DNA from: an uncultured Lachnospiraceae bacterium
GTDB lineage: Bacteria; Bacillota; Clostridia; Lachnospirales; Lachnospiraceae
Length of the DNA: 64,000 nt
NCBI GenBank assembly: GCA_944377405.1
Contig: CALWES010000003.1
Coordinates: 1 to 64,000 of the forward strand
Direction: 5' to 3'
This document shows, piece after piece, positions 16,127 to 24,880 of the stretch (the first letter of the stretch is position 1; each line of letters opens with the position of its first letter). The notes under the pieces are model-generated. The model was given only the letters and a program-made list of their open reading frames with translations, made no database searches and was not told the origin of the DNA. The position numbers and the translations under genes are program-made.

Positions 16127-17274
16127 ATCAGAAAGAAGAAAAAGAACAGATCCTCGTAACCAGGGCTTCCCTGCCTCCCTTTGAGGAGTACGAGGAACTG
16201 ATCAGAAGCATATGGGAAAGCAGATGGCTCACCAATATGGGCTGCTTTCATGAAGAACTGAGGGAAAAGCTCCGGGAATATCTGCAGGTTTCCGGAACAG
16301 AGCTTTTTGTCAACGGACACATGGCTCTGGAGATGGTGCTGCAGGCCTTTGAGTTACAGGGGGAGGTCATAACCACCCCCTTCAGCTTTGCCTCCACCAC
16401 CCATGCCATTGTCCGGAACGGGCTGAAGCCCGTGTTCTGCGACATCCGGGAGGAGGACGCCACTCTGGACCCGGAATGCCTGGAGGCTCTGATCACAAAG
16501 GATACTGCAGCCATCCTTCCGGTACACGTATACGGCAATGTATGTGCGGCCGAAAGGATCCAGGAGATCGCCGATGCCCATGGGCTGAAGGTGATCTATG
16601 ACGCAGCCCATGCCTTCGGGGAGACCCTTGAGAAACGGGAGTCCGACGGCACCCTTCGGAGGGTCGGAGTTGGCACCCTGGGGGATGCCTCCATGTTCAG
16701 CTTTCATGCCACGAAGGTGTTCAATACCATCGAGGGCGGAGCCGTTACCTGGGCAAGGCCGGAAAGCGCCTTCCTGGAGGATCGGCTTTATAAGCTGAAG
16801 AACTTCGGCATCACAGGCAAGGAACGGGTAGAGTACGTGGGCGGAAACGGTAAGATGAATGAGTTCTGCGCTGCCATGGGACTCTGCAACCTCCGGCATG
16901 TGGAGGACTGGATCCGGGCCCGCAGGCAGATCACGGAACGCTACAGGGAGAACCTGAAGGGAGTTTCCGGCATCCGTTTCCTGGAGCCCAGGAAGGACGT
17001 GGACTCCAACTACGCCTATATGCCGGTGCTCTTTACGGGAGGAAAGACCGTCAGGGACCGGGTCTACGACAGGCTCTGCGCAGAAGGGATCTTCCCAAGG
17101 AAGTACTTCTATCCCTGCATCAACGCCTATGACTGCTACCGGGATCTCTGCGATGCGGAGGAAACCCCCGTTGCAAAGAATATCTCGGAGAGCGTCCTGA
17201 CCCTGCCCATCTATCCGGAGCTTCCTCTGGAGACTGTGGACCGGATCTGTGAGCTGCTTACCTGCAATCAATAA
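16123..17274 (+). CDS. DegT/DnrJ/EryC1-type sugar aminotransferase
   Basis: This 383-residue PLP enzyme would transaminate a nucleotide-linked keto sugar. The fold-type I signatures are present: GHMALEMVLQAF near the N-terminus, TPFSFASTTHAI, VIYDAAHAFGE with the PLP-binding D160, and SFHATKVFNTIEGGA with K198 as the Schiff-base lysine. With RmlB in the operon its likely substrate is a dTDP-4-keto-6-deoxyhexose, giving a dTDP-amino sugar, which would also explain why rmlC is absent here. Substrate assignment is inference. The ATG overlaps the preceding stop by 4 bp. Confidence 0.93.
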   Translation: MNQKEEKEQILVTRASLPPFEEYEELIRSIWESRWLTNMGCFHEELREKLREYLQVSGTELFVNGHMALEMVLQAFELQGEVITTPFSFASTTHAIVRNGLKPVFCDIREEDATLDPECLEALITKDTAAILPVHVYGNVCAAERIQEIADAHGLKVIYDAAHAFGETLEKRESDGTLRRVGVGTLGDASMFSFHATKVFNTIEGGAVTWARPESAFLEDRLYKLKNFGITGKERVEYVGGNGKMNEFCAAMGLCNLRHVEDWIRARRQITERYRENLKGVSGIRFLEPRKDVDSNYAYMPVLFTGGKTVRDRVYDRLCAEGIFPRKYFYPCINAYDCYRDLCDAEETPVAKNISESVLTLPIYPELPLETVDRICELLTCNQ

Positions 17275-17286
17275 CTGGAGAAGACC

Positions 17287-17799
17287 ATGATCAATATCGT
17301 TCTGCATGAACCGGGCATCGCCCTGAATACGGGAAACATCGGAAGGACCTGCGTGGCCACGGAGAGCCCCCTGCACCTGATCCGGCCCTATGGCTTCCGG
17401 ATCAACGAAAAGGAGATCCGGAGAGCCGGCATGGACTACTGGCCCAAGGTGATGCTCTCTGAATACCTGGATTATGAGGACTTCATGAAACGTAATCCCG
17501 GCGCAAGGGTCTACTATGCCACCACCAAGGCGGAGCAGGTCTATACGGAGGTCCGCTATGAACCGGATTGCTTCATCATGTTCGGTAACGAGTCCAGGGG
17601 TATCCCGGAGGAGATCCTGGTGGAGCACAGGGAGGATTGTATCCGGATCCCCATGTGGGGAGATATCCGCTCACTGAACCTGGCAAACTCTGTGGCCATC
17701 ATCCTCTATGAAGCCCTGCGGCAGAACGGATTTCCGGATATGCGGAGGGAGGGAAGCCTCCACAGGCTTTCCTGGCACGAAAATGAAATAAAATCTTAA
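17287..17799 (+). CDS. trmL: tRNA (cytidine/uridine-34 2'-O)-methyltransferase
   Basis: The 170-residue SPOUT methyltransferase begins INIVLHEPGIALNTGNIGRTC and contains the knot motifs FGNESRGIPEEIL and IRSLNLANSVAIILYEALRQ, diagnostic of TrmL. It 2'-O-methylates the wobble base of certain leucine tRNAs using S-adenosylmethionine. It is the last gene of the operon and lies 12 bp after the aminotransferase, with no functional link to polysaccharide synthesis. A terminator follows 85 bp later. Confidence 0.96.
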   Translation: MINIVLHEPGIALNTGNIGRTCVATESPLHLIRPYGFRINEKEIRRAGMDYWPKVMLSEYLDYEDFMKRNPGARVYYATTKAEQVYTEVRYEPDCFIMFGNESRGIPEEILVEHREDCIRIPMWGDIRSLNLANSVAIILYEALRQNGFPDMRREGSLHRLSWHENEIKS

Positions 17800-17883
17800 G
17801 CCCTTGGCACATTTTTAAGAAAACAATTAAAATTAGCGTAAGAGAAAATTCAAGAAATCAGGAAAGAGATATGTTATTATAAT

Positions 17884-17918
17884 AACTGTCCGAGGCAGAG
17901 GCCCGGGCAGTTTCTTTT
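17884..17918 (+). terminator. Terminator of the polysaccharide operon
   Basis: The stem AACTGTCC/GGGCAGTT (17884-17891, 17905-17912, one G-U pair) is followed by TCTTTT. A perfect TATAAT overlaps its 5' edge (17880s), but no good -35 lies at the right distance, so I do not call a promoter for the next gene. Confidence 0.6.
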
Positions 17919-17990
17919 ATTCAAGATGAACGATCAAACCGGTATAGGGTATTTGAAAGATCAGAACAGGATCAGAAAGAGGAGGATCTA

Positions 17991-19028
17991 ATGAGGAATT
18001 CCAAAAAGGCAGCGCTGATCGCGCTTACAGGAGCATTAACGATTGGAGGAGCATTTGCGGCATTTGCCGGCAACCAGGGCACAGGCCAGTGGTGCAACGG
18101 AAGTGCAGATCATCCCGCAGGGACCACCTGGGTCAATGCTGAGGGACAGACCGTAAGCTCCTGGTGGTTTGCGGTTTCTCCCGACGGAAACAGCTGCCTT
18201 GCAAATACCTGGCACTGGATCAAGGGAATGGACGGCTCCATCGCCTGCTACTACTTCGATAAGGACGGCTGGATGGTCGTAAACGGAACTGTAGACGGAT
18301 CTACGGTAGATGCAAACGGCGCTTACGTTGATGCCTCCGGAAACAAGGTGGCAGGAAGAGAAGAGAATATCTACTACACCGCCAGCGAGACCTTCCTGAA
18401 CAATGGAACTTCCGGCACAGAGGGAACCGCAGCAGGCGGCAGCACCGGTGGAAGCAGCACCAGCCAGAATGCAGGCTCCTACAACACCGGCCATACGGAT
18501 ACCGTTAAGGGCAACGGCTCCGGAACCACTCCGGACGATTCAGCTACTCTTGGATTCGGTGTTTCCACAGTCAGCGGAACAACCTCCAAGACCGTTACCA
18601 ATGAGTGGGCAAACTTCACCATGACCCTGAACGGCTTCGTAAACGTAGAGGCAGGTGACGGAAACAGCAATATGGACTTCCTGGCCCTTAACGATGAAGG
18701 TGAGATCAGCGTACAGTACTATCCCCTGGATCAGTACACCGCAGGCAACACCAGCTTTGATGCTTTCGTGACTGAGTATCTGAAGCATTCCAAGCCTGGC
18801 GCCATCGAGAACGGCGTTAAGGAAGCAAAGCTTGTAGGAGATAAAGAACTGGGAGGCTATACCTTCAAGCAGATCGACAGAACCTACGGTATCCCGATCA
18901 ATAAGACCATCAACTACAGCACCTACCTGAGACAGGTAGAGGGCACCAACTATGTGATGGAGCTTTACACCAAGAACTCCGCAGACAGCTTTGCAGGCGT
19001 GCTGGGAACCATGCAGAGGCTCAGATAA
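17991..19028 (+). CDS. Secreted protein with wall-binding-like N-terminus
   Basis: The 345-residue protein has a signal peptide (about 1-26, ending AAFAG). Residues 27-125 resemble cell-wall-binding repeats (WWFAVSPDG, YYFDKDGWMVVNGT) but are irregular. A Gly/Ser/Thr linker (about 135-185) leads to a C-terminal domain of some 150 residues with alternating beta strands and one predicted helix (TSFDAFVTEYLK). I do not recognise that domain. AGGAGG precedes the ATG. It is a monocistronic gene, since it has terminators on both sides. Likely surface-attached; function unknown. Confidence 0.8.
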   Translation: MRNSKKAALIALTGALTIGGAFAAFAGNQGTGQWCNGSADHPAGTTWVNAEGQTVSSWWFAVSPDGNSCLANTWHWIKGMDGSIACYYFDKDGWMVVNGTVDGSTVDANGAYVDASGNKVAGREENIYYTASETFLNNGTSGTEGTAAGGSTGGSSTSQNAGSYNTGHTDTVKGNGSGTTPDDSATLGFGVSTVSGTTSKTVTNEWANFTMTLNGFVNVEAGDGNSNMDFLALNDEGEISVQYYPLDQYTAGNTSFDAFVTEYLKHSKPGAIENGVKEAKLVGDKELGGYTFKQIDRTYGIPINKTINYSTYLRQVEGTNYVMELYTKNSADSFAGVLGTMQRLR

Positions 19029-19045
19029 GATCAGAAAAGACAGTG

Positions 19046-19080
19046 AAGGCGTATGCGAAGGCATACGCCTTGCTTTCGTT
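19046..19080 (+). terminator. Terminator of the secreted protein gene
   Basis: An 11-bp perfect stem (19046-19056, 19061-19071) with a GAAG loop is followed by a T-rich run. The thioesterase gene starts 37 bp after it. Confidence 0.85.
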
Positions 19081-19117
19081 TCAGAGATACCGATAAAAAA
19101 GGAAAAAGGAAAGTTTT

Positions 19118-19855
19118 ATGTACACCTTTGACAGCAGAGTCAGATATTCCGAGACAGATGAAAGCGGACACCTGTCCCCCCTGTCGGTCATCAATTACCT
19201 GCAGGACTGCTCTACCTTTCAGTCGGAAATGCTTGGAATGGGGGTACAGTGGCTCCGGGACCATCACCGGGCCTGGTTTTTGAATTCCTGGCGGATCCTG
19301 GCAGACCGTTATCCGGCTCTGGGGGAAAAGATCCGCATCGGCACCTTTGCCTACGGCTTCAAGGGGATCTACGGTTACAGACATTTCTTTATCCAGGATG
19401 AGGCAGGGGATTTTCCGGTCCGGGCGGACTCCATCTGGTTCCTGGTGGATACGGACACCTCCATGCCAACCCGCCCTACGGAAGAGTATACGGCCCCCTA
19501 TATGGCGGATCCGGAGCAGGTGGATCTTCATATGGGAGAGACCAAACGGAAGATTCCTCTGCCGAAGGAGCTGCAGCAGATCGGAGAGATCCGGATCCAG
19601 CGGCATCACCTGGATACCAATCACCATGTGAACAACGCACAGTATGTGGACATCGCCCTGGATGCGGCAGGCATCCACGCCCCCTGGGAGATCCAGGCGG
19701 AGTACCGGCGGGCAGCTGTGCTGGGAGATACCCTCTCCATCCTGAGCGGAAAGGAGTCGGAGGGACGGCAGGTCATCAGCCTTGCGGACGGGGAGGGGAA
19801 TCCCTACGCAGTGGTGCGCTGTGGCCGGAAAGGAGCAAGCAGTGAAGGAAAGTGA
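19118..19855 (+). CDS. Acyl-ACP thioesterase (FatA/FatB family)
   Basis: The 245-residue protein has two tandem hot-dog domains, as in bacterial and plant acyl-ACP thioesterases. The first starts YTFDSRVRYSETDESGHLS and the second contains RHHLDTNHHVNNAQYVDIA with the catalytic-site Asn-His motif. It would release free fatty acids from acyl carrier protein in the cytoplasm. AAAGGAAAG precedes the ATG. Its last 14 bp overlap the following LspA-like gene. Confidence 0.92.
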   Translation: MYTFDSRVRYSETDESGHLSPLSVINYLQDCSTFQSEMLGMGVQWLRDHHRAWFLNSWRILADRYPALGEKIRIGTFAYGFKGIYGYRHFFIQDEAGDFPVRADSIWFLVDTDTSMPTRPTEEYTAPYMADPEQVDLHMGETKRKIPLPKELQQIGEIRIQRHHLDTNHHVNNAQYVDIALDAAGIHAPWEIQAEYRRAAVLGDTLSILSGKESEGRQVISLADGEGNPYAVVRCGRKGASSEGK

Positions 19856-20357
19856 TAGAAAAAGAAGACGGCTTATGGCCTGCCTTGGCATAGGGACTGC
19901 CGTATTTACGGCGGACCAGCTGCTGAAGGCCAGCATCGAACGGCAGGCGGACGAGACCTTTCCAAGGGATATGCCCGGGACCAATGGCGCCGTACGGTAT
20001 GAAAAATGCCACAACGACGGCCTTATGCTGGGAGCCCTCCGGGAGGAGGGGGATCTGGTGAAGCTGCTTCCGGCAGTTTCCACAGCCGCCTTCTGCGGCA
20101 GGCTTTACGAGATGACGGAGGAACGGGGCAAGCACCTGGAGCTTTTAGGACTGACCCTCGCCATATCAGGGGCTCTTTCCAACCTGTACGATCGCTTCCT
20201 GCGGGGCTATGTGGTGGACTACATCAGCATCAAAAAGGGGTTCCTGAAGAAGCTTGTGATCAATCTGGGAGATATTGCCATCTTTGCAGGAGCCTGCCTG
20301 ATGGCCCTGAAGTTAATCATAAGATCCCTGCGGGAGTTTTTCCGCATCCTGGGTTAG
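19842..20357 (+). CDS. Signal peptidase II-like membrane protein
   Basis: A 171-residue product with about four membrane segments is read from GTG 19842, which has AAAGGAG nine bases upstream; an upstream ATG frame inside the thioesterase gene is less likely. It keeps LspA landmarks: TADQLLK near the N-terminus, GALSNLYDR with the first catalytic Asp, GYVVDYI, and INLGDIAIF with the second Asp. Other parts are divergent: the usual NxGxAFG motif reads HNDGLMLG. LspA cuts lipoprotein signal peptides. It may be a divergent paralogue rather than the main enzyme; several lipoproteins occur in this window. Confidence 0.75.
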   Translation: MKESDRKRRRLMACLGIGTAVFTADQLLKASIERQADETFPRDMPGTNGAVRYEKCHNDGLMLGALREEGDLVKLLPAVSTAAFCGRLYEMTEERGKHLELLGLTLAISGALSNLYDRFLRGYVVDYISIKKGFLKKLVINLGDIAIFAGACLMALKLIIRSLREFFRILG

Positions 20358-20418
20358 GACTCAGGTGTCCCGTACCCGGTGCCTGCTGCCTGCAGCAGGG
20401 GAAAAACCGCCGGACGGA

Positions 20419-20447
20419 TTGAATTTCGTATTTTAATATGGTATCAT
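20419..20447 (+). promoter_or_regulatory. Promoter of secDF-tgt-yajC
   Basis: TTGAAT (20419-20424) and TATCAT (20442-20447) are separated by 17 bp. The predicted start near 20454 gives a 130-nt leader. Confidence 0.75.
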
Positions 20448-20454
20448 AGCTTGG

Positions 20455-20584
20455 TTAAAGCGCAGAATTTCGTCTGCGCGGGCTATGAACGTGCAGAGCC
20501 CGAGGGACTACGGTCCTCTTTGGCTCTCTTTCTTTGAGCCGGAGGAAAGCCCCGGGAGCCTGCATGAAAAAAGGAGACAGGATC
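20455..20584 (+). promoter_or_regulatory. Structured 5' leader of secDF
   Basis: Four hairpins follow each other within 85 nt: GCGCAG/CTGCGC (20460-20465, 20474-20479), GGGCT/AGCCC (20480-20484, 20497-20501), GAGGGAC/GTCCTC (20502-20518) and GGCTC/GAGCC (20522-20526, 20536-20540). A GGAGG follows directly at 20541, and the ribosome site used by secDF (AAAGGAG) lies about 40 nt further on. I do not recognise a known riboswitch class. It is a candidate cis-regulatory RNA. Confidence 0.4.
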
Positions 20585-22822
20585 ATGAAAGAAGAAACAA
20601 AGGGAAAGAGCCTTTTGAAGTTCATCCTGATCATTGCGGCGACGGTCGGCATCTGTATCCTGGGATACATCACCATGCCGGACATCAAGCTTGGTCTGGA
20701 CCTGGACGGAGGCGTCAGCATCACCTATCAGACCACTGAGGAGAACCCCTCCCAGCAGGATATGGATGATACCATCTACAAGCTGCAGAAGCGTGCAGAG
20801 GGATATTCCAGTGAGGCTGAGGTCTATCAGGAAGGTTCCAACCGGATCAATATCGATATCCCCGGCGTATCCGATGCCAACGAGATCCTTGAGGAGCTCG
20901 GAAAACCGGGATCCCTGCAGTTCTGTGAGGCAAGCTACGACGAGGACGGCAACCTGACAGGCTTTGACAATGTGGTACTGGACGGCACCCAGGTAAAAGA
21001 TGCTCAGGTGGGAATGATCCAGGGGCAGGCCGGTTCTGCCGATGAGTATGAGGTAGGGGTGACCTTTACGGATGCAGGAGCCCAGACCTTTGCAGAGGTG
21101 ACGGAACGAAACATTGGAAAGCCCCTGGCCATCGTTTACGACAATGAAGTCGTATCTGCCCCCATGGTAAATGAAGCCATCACCGGAGGACAGTGCTCCA
21201 TTACCGGAGGCTTTACCTATGAGGAGGCCACGAATCTGGCTTCCACCATCCGTCTGGGCGCCCTGAAGCTGGAGCTGACGGAGCTCCGTTCCAATGTAGT
21301 AGGCGCAAAGCTTGGCCAGCAGGCCATCGAGACCTCCATCCTGGCAGGTATTGTAGGCTTTGCCCTGGTCGTTGTATTGATGATCGGCGTGTACCGCATG
21401 GCAGGTGTTGCAGCCTCCATTGCCTTAAGCGCCTACGTGGGATTGATCCTGGTGATGCTGAACGCCTTTGAGATCACCCTGACCCTTCCCGGTGTGGCGG
21501 GTATCGTCCTGTCCATCGGTATGGCGGTGGATGCCAACGTCATCATCTTTACCCGTATCAAGGAAGAGATCGGTGTGGGCAAGTCCGTGGGAGAGGCGAT
21601 CCATACGGGCTTCCATAAGGCCCTTTCCGCTATTATCGACGGAAACGTGACCACCATCATTGCGGCAGCCGTTCTGTATTTCAGAGGCTCCGGTACCGTC
21701 AGGGGCTTTGCACAGACCCTGGCCCTGGGCGTTATCCTTTCCATGTTTACCGCCCTCTTCGTTACCAGATGGATCCTCCATGCCATGTACGGCCTGGGCT
21801 GCAATAAGCCTGGCATGTACGGCATCAAGAAGCCTGTGGAAAAGCCCATGGACTTCGTTGGAAAGAGAAAGATCTGCTATACCGTATCAGCCCTCGTGAT
21901 TGCCTGCGGACTGGTGTTCATGGGCATAAACAAGGCCAATACGGGAGATATGTTCAACTATGGCCTTGATTTCAAGGGCGGTACCTCCACCAACGTGACC
22001 TTCAACGAGGATATGAGCCTTGACCGGATCTCCGCTGAGGTGGCTCCGGTGGTAACGGAGGCCACCGGGGATCCGGCACCCCAGACCCAGAAGGTGGCAG
22101 GAACCAATGAGGTCATCATCAAGACCCATTCCCTGGATTCCGAGCAAAGAGACAAGCTGAACCAGGCCCTGGCAGACAGCTTCGGTGTGGATCAGGAGAA
22201 GATCACCGCAGAGAACATTTCCGGTGCAGTTTCCGGAGAGATGAAGCAGGACGCTGTGGTAGCGACTGCGGCAGCAGCTCTGCTGATGCTCCTTTATATC
22301 TGGTTCCGCTTTAAGAATATCCGCTTCGCTTCCTCTGCAGTACTGGCACTCATCCACGACGTCATGGTGGTAGTGACCTGCTACGCAGTGCTGAAGTGGT
22401 CCGTGGGCTCTACCTTTATTGCCTGCGCCCTGACCATCGTGGGATATTCCATCAATGCCACCATCGTTATCTTCGACCGTATCAGGGAGAACCTGAAGCT
22501 GCATCCGGCAAAGGATATCCGGGAGCTGGTGAACCTTTCCATTACGGAGACCCTCTCCAGAAGCGTCAACACCTCCCTTACCACCTTTATCATGGTGCTG
22601 TGCCTCTACATCCTGGGCGTGTCCTCCATCAGGGAGTTCGCCATGCCTCTGATGGTTGGAATCGTAGCCGGAGCCTATTCCTCCGTCTGCATTACAGGAC
22701 CCCTCTGGTATGATATGTCAAAGCACATGAGGGAAAAGGCGGCAAAGGCCGTTCCGGTCCAGGAGGGCGGACGCCACAGCAGAAAAATAAAAGCAGCAGA
22801 AAAGGCTAAAGAAGTAAAGTAA
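20585..22822 (+). CDS. secDF: Fused protein-export subunit SecDF
   Basis: The 745-residue protein joins SecD (about 1-420) and SecF (about 440-745), a fusion common in Firmicutes. It uses the proton gradient to complete translocation through SecYEG. Each half has one N-terminal membrane segment, a large extracellular domain and five C-terminal segments. Visible signatures are LGLDLDGGVSITY, GMAVDANVIIFTRIKEE, LDFKGGT and YSINATIVIFDRIREN. I start at ATG 20585 (AAAGGAGACAGGATC upstream). The stop overlaps the tgt start by one base, so the two genes are coupled. Confidence 0.96.
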   Translation: MKEETKGKSLLKFILIIAATVGICILGYITMPDIKLGLDLDGGVSITYQTTEENPSQQDMDDTIYKLQKRAEGYSSEAEVYQEGSNRINIDIPGVSDANEILEELGKPGSLQFCEASYDEDGNLTGFDNVVLDGTQVKDAQVGMIQGQAGSADEYEVGVTFTDAGAQTFAEVTERNIGKPLAIVYDNEVVSAPMVNEAITGGQCSITGGFTYEEATNLASTIRLGALKLELTELRSNVVGAKLGQQAIETSILAGIVGFALVVVLMIGVYRMAGVAASIALSAYVGLILVMLNAFEITLTLPGVAGIVLSIGMAVDANVIIFTRIKEEIGVGKSVGEAIHTGFHKALSAIIDGNVTTIIAAAVLYFRGSGTVRGFAQTLALGVILSMFTALFVTRWILHAMYGLGCNKPGMYGIKKPVEKPMDFVGKRKICYTVSALVIACGLVFMGINKANTGDMFNYGLDFKGGTSTNVTFNEDMSLDRISAEVAPVVTEATGDPAPQTQKVAGTNEVIIKTHSLDSEQRDKLNQALADSFGVDQEKITAENISGAVSGEMKQDAVVATAAAALLMLLYIWFRFKNIRFASSAVLALIHDVMVVVTCYAVLKWSVGSTFIACALTIVGYSINATIVIFDRIRENLKLHPAKDIRELVNLSITETLSRSVNTSLTTFIMVLCLYILGVSSIREFAMPLMVGIVAGAYSSVCITGPLWYDMSKHMREKAAKAVPVQEGGRHSRKIKAAEKAKEVK

Positions 22823-23964
22823 TGAAGTATCAGATCGTTGCTGAAGAAGGACGGGCGAAATCTGCACACATGGAGACAGTCCATGGAGTCATAGAGACGC
22901 CCGTCTTTATGAATGTAGGCACCGTGGGTGCCATAAAGGGAGCAGTTTCCACCATGGACCTGAAGGAGATCGGGTGCCAGGTGGAGCTGTCCAACACCTA
23001 TCACCTTCATGTCCGTACCGGAGATAAGCTGATCCGGGAGTTCGGGGGCCTGCGCAGGTTCATGAACTGGGACAGGCCGGTGCTGACGGACTCCGGTGGA
23101 TTTCAGGTATTTTCCCTGACCTCCCTCCGGAAGATCAAGGAGGAAGGCGTCTACTTCAGCTCCCATATCGACGGACACAAGATCTTTATGGGACCTGAGG
23201 AAAGCATGCAGATCCAGTCCAATCTGGGCTCCACCATAGCCATGGCCTTCGACGAGTGCCCGCCGGCCCTGGCGGATCGGTCTTATATCGAACAGTCCGT
23301 GGCCAGGACCACCCGATGGCTCCGGCGCTGCAAGGAGGAGATGCAGAGGCTCAATGCCCTTCCGGACACCATCAACCGGGAGCAGCTCCTTTTCGGAATC
23401 AACCAGGGAGGGATCCTGGAGGATGTGCGCTGTGCCCATGCGGATGAGATCTCGGAGCTGGACCTGGACGGCTATGCCGTAGGAGGCCTTGCAGTGGGAG
23501 AGACCCACCAGCAGATGTACAGTGTACTGGATGCAGTGGTTCCCCATCTGCCCAGATCGAAGCCCACCTATCTGATGGGAGTGGGAACCCCCTTAAACAT
23601 CATCGAGGGCGTGGCCCGGGGCGTGGATTTCTTTGACTGCGTCTATCCCAGCAGAAACGGACGCCACGGACACGTATATACCAAATTCGGCAAGCTCAAT
23701 ATGCTGAACAAGAAGTTTGAGCTGGATGAGAGGCCCATCGAGGAGGGCTGCGGCTGTCCCGCCTGCAGGCATTATTCCAGAGCCTATATCAGACATCTGC
23801 TGAAGGCAGGGGAAATGCTGGGGCTGAGACTTTGTACCTTGCATAATTTATACTTTTATAATAAAATGATGGAAGACATCAGAACTGCCATCCGGAACGG
23901 AAGCTTTGAAGACTACCGCAGGGAGATGACGGCCTCCATGACCGGAGGCGCGGAAGAGTCCTGA
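22822..23964 (+). CDS. tgt: tRNA-guanine transglycosylase
   Basis: This 380-residue enzyme exchanges the wobble guanine of GUN tRNAs for a queuosine precursor. The signatures are complete: DSGGFQVFSL with the active-site Asp, GGLAVGE, a nucleophile region YLMGVGTPLNIIEGV, and the zinc site CGCPACRHYSRAYIRHL. The secDF-tgt-yajC linkage varies the yajC/secDF/tgt neighbourhood seen across bacteria. Confidence 0.98.
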   Translation: MKYQIVAEEGRAKSAHMETVHGVIETPVFMNVGTVGAIKGAVSTMDLKEIGCQVELSNTYHLHVRTGDKLIREFGGLRRFMNWDRPVLTDSGGFQVFSLTSLRKIKEEGVYFSSHIDGHKIFMGPEESMQIQSNLGSTIAMAFDECPPALADRSYIEQSVARTTRWLRRCKEEMQRLNALPDTINREQLLFGINQGGILEDVRCAHADEISELDLDGYAVGGLAVGETHQQMYSVLDAVVPHLPRSKPTYLMGVGTPLNIIEGVARGVDFFDCVYPSRNGRHGHVYTKFGKLNMLNKKFELDERPIEEGCGCPACRHYSRAYIRHLLKAGEMLGLRLCTLHNLYFYNKMMEDIRTAIRNGSFEDYRREMTASMTGGAEES

Positions 23965-24008
23965 CCGGCAGCTTTTGAAAATCAGAACAAAAGAGAGAGG
24001 AGACCTTT

Positions 24009-24329
24009 ATGGGCGACGCTACAGGCATTTTTTCAATCGTGATCTATTTTGTATTCATCTTTGCGATCTTTTATTTCATCGGCATCAGACCGCAGAAGAA
24101 GGAGCGCAAGAAGCAGGAGGCTATGCTTTCTTCCATGGCCATCGGTGATTATGTAAGGACCACCAGCGGCTTCTACGGACAGATCATCGACATCACCGAC
24201 GATATGGTCATCGTGGAGTTCGGCAACAAGAACTGCCGTATCCCCATGGTAAAGGGCGCCATTGCAGAGATCGAAAAGCAGACCACTGCTGCAGCTCCCT
24301 CAGAGGGCACCAAGATAAACGGCAAGTAA
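24009..24329 (+). CDS. yajC: Preprotein translocase accessory subunit YajC
   Basis: The 106-residue protein has one membrane segment (about 10-28) followed by the family signature IRPQKKERKKQEAMLSSM and a small basic/acidic domain (DYVRTTSGFYGQI). YajC associates with SecDF, so its position two genes after secDF fits. GAGAGGAG precedes the ATG. Confidence 0.96.
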   Translation: MGDATGIFSIVIYFVFIFAIFYFIGIRPQKKERKKQEAMLSSMAIGDYVRTTSGFYGQIIDITDDMVIVEFGNKNCRIPMVKGAIAEIEKQTTAAAPSEGTKINGK

Positions 24330-24356
24330 AACAGAATCAGTTCATGAAAGCGAAAG

Positions 24357-24382
24357 AGGAGATCCCGAAGGACCTCCTTTTT
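24357..24382 (+). terminator. Terminator of the secDF-tgt-yajC operon
   Basis: A stem of nine positions with one mismatch (24357-24365, 24370-24378) and a CGAA loop is followed by TTTTT. It separates this operon from the convergent flavodoxin gene. Confidence 0.8.
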
Positions 24383-24414
24383 CATTTTGGGAAAATATGA
24401 GATAAAGCGAAGGA

Positions 24415-24843
24415 TCAGGCGGCGGCAAGGCTTGCGCCAAGTTCCCTGCAGGATCCCAGAGCCTCTTTATCCGGGGCGTTGTTGGCGATCACAGGCTCAG
24501 CGGCCAGCACAGCGCCAAGGGAAATGCAGCGCTCCTTCCAGCTTCGCATCCATTCTCCGTCGCCCCAGTCATAGGAACCGAAGAGCACCAGCTTTTTGCC
24601 GGAAAGTGATCCGGAAAGGGAATCGAAGAAGGGCTCGAATTCGCTCTCCTCCAGGACCTCGTTTCCCATGGCAGGGCATCCCAGAGCCAGCTTATCATAG
24701 GATGACGCCCCGGAAGCGGCGGGGTCGCTTACGGAAAGAAGGGCGGCTTCCCCGCCTGCCTTCCGGATCCCCTCCGCAACAGCAGCAGCCATGGCTTCCG
24801 TGTTACCAGTACCAGACCAGTAAATGACAGCAATTTTATCCAT
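24415..24843 (-). CDS. Flavodoxin
   Basis: This 142-residue FMN protein starts IAVIYWSGTGNTEAMA, which holds the phosphate-binding loop, and continues with LALGCPAMGNEVL and FGSYDWGDGEWM, the isoalloxazine-binding loops of the short-chain flavodoxins. It carries single electrons and typically replaces ferredoxin when iron is scarce. It is downstream of a DUF3793 gene in a two-gene minus-strand unit whose promoter region carries a metal-regulator-like palindrome, which fits an iron-response role. Confidence 0.95.
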   Translation of the reverse strand: MDKIAVIYWSGTGNTEAMAAAVAEGIRKAGGEAALLSVSDPAASGASSYDKLALGCPAMGNEVLEESEFEPFFDSLSGSLSGKKLVLFGSYDWGDGEWMRSWKERCISLGAVLAAEPVIANNAPDKEALGSCRELGASLAAA

Positions 24844-24880
24844 TTTAAATACCTCCAGAAAGAATGTTTTTACAGCGGGT

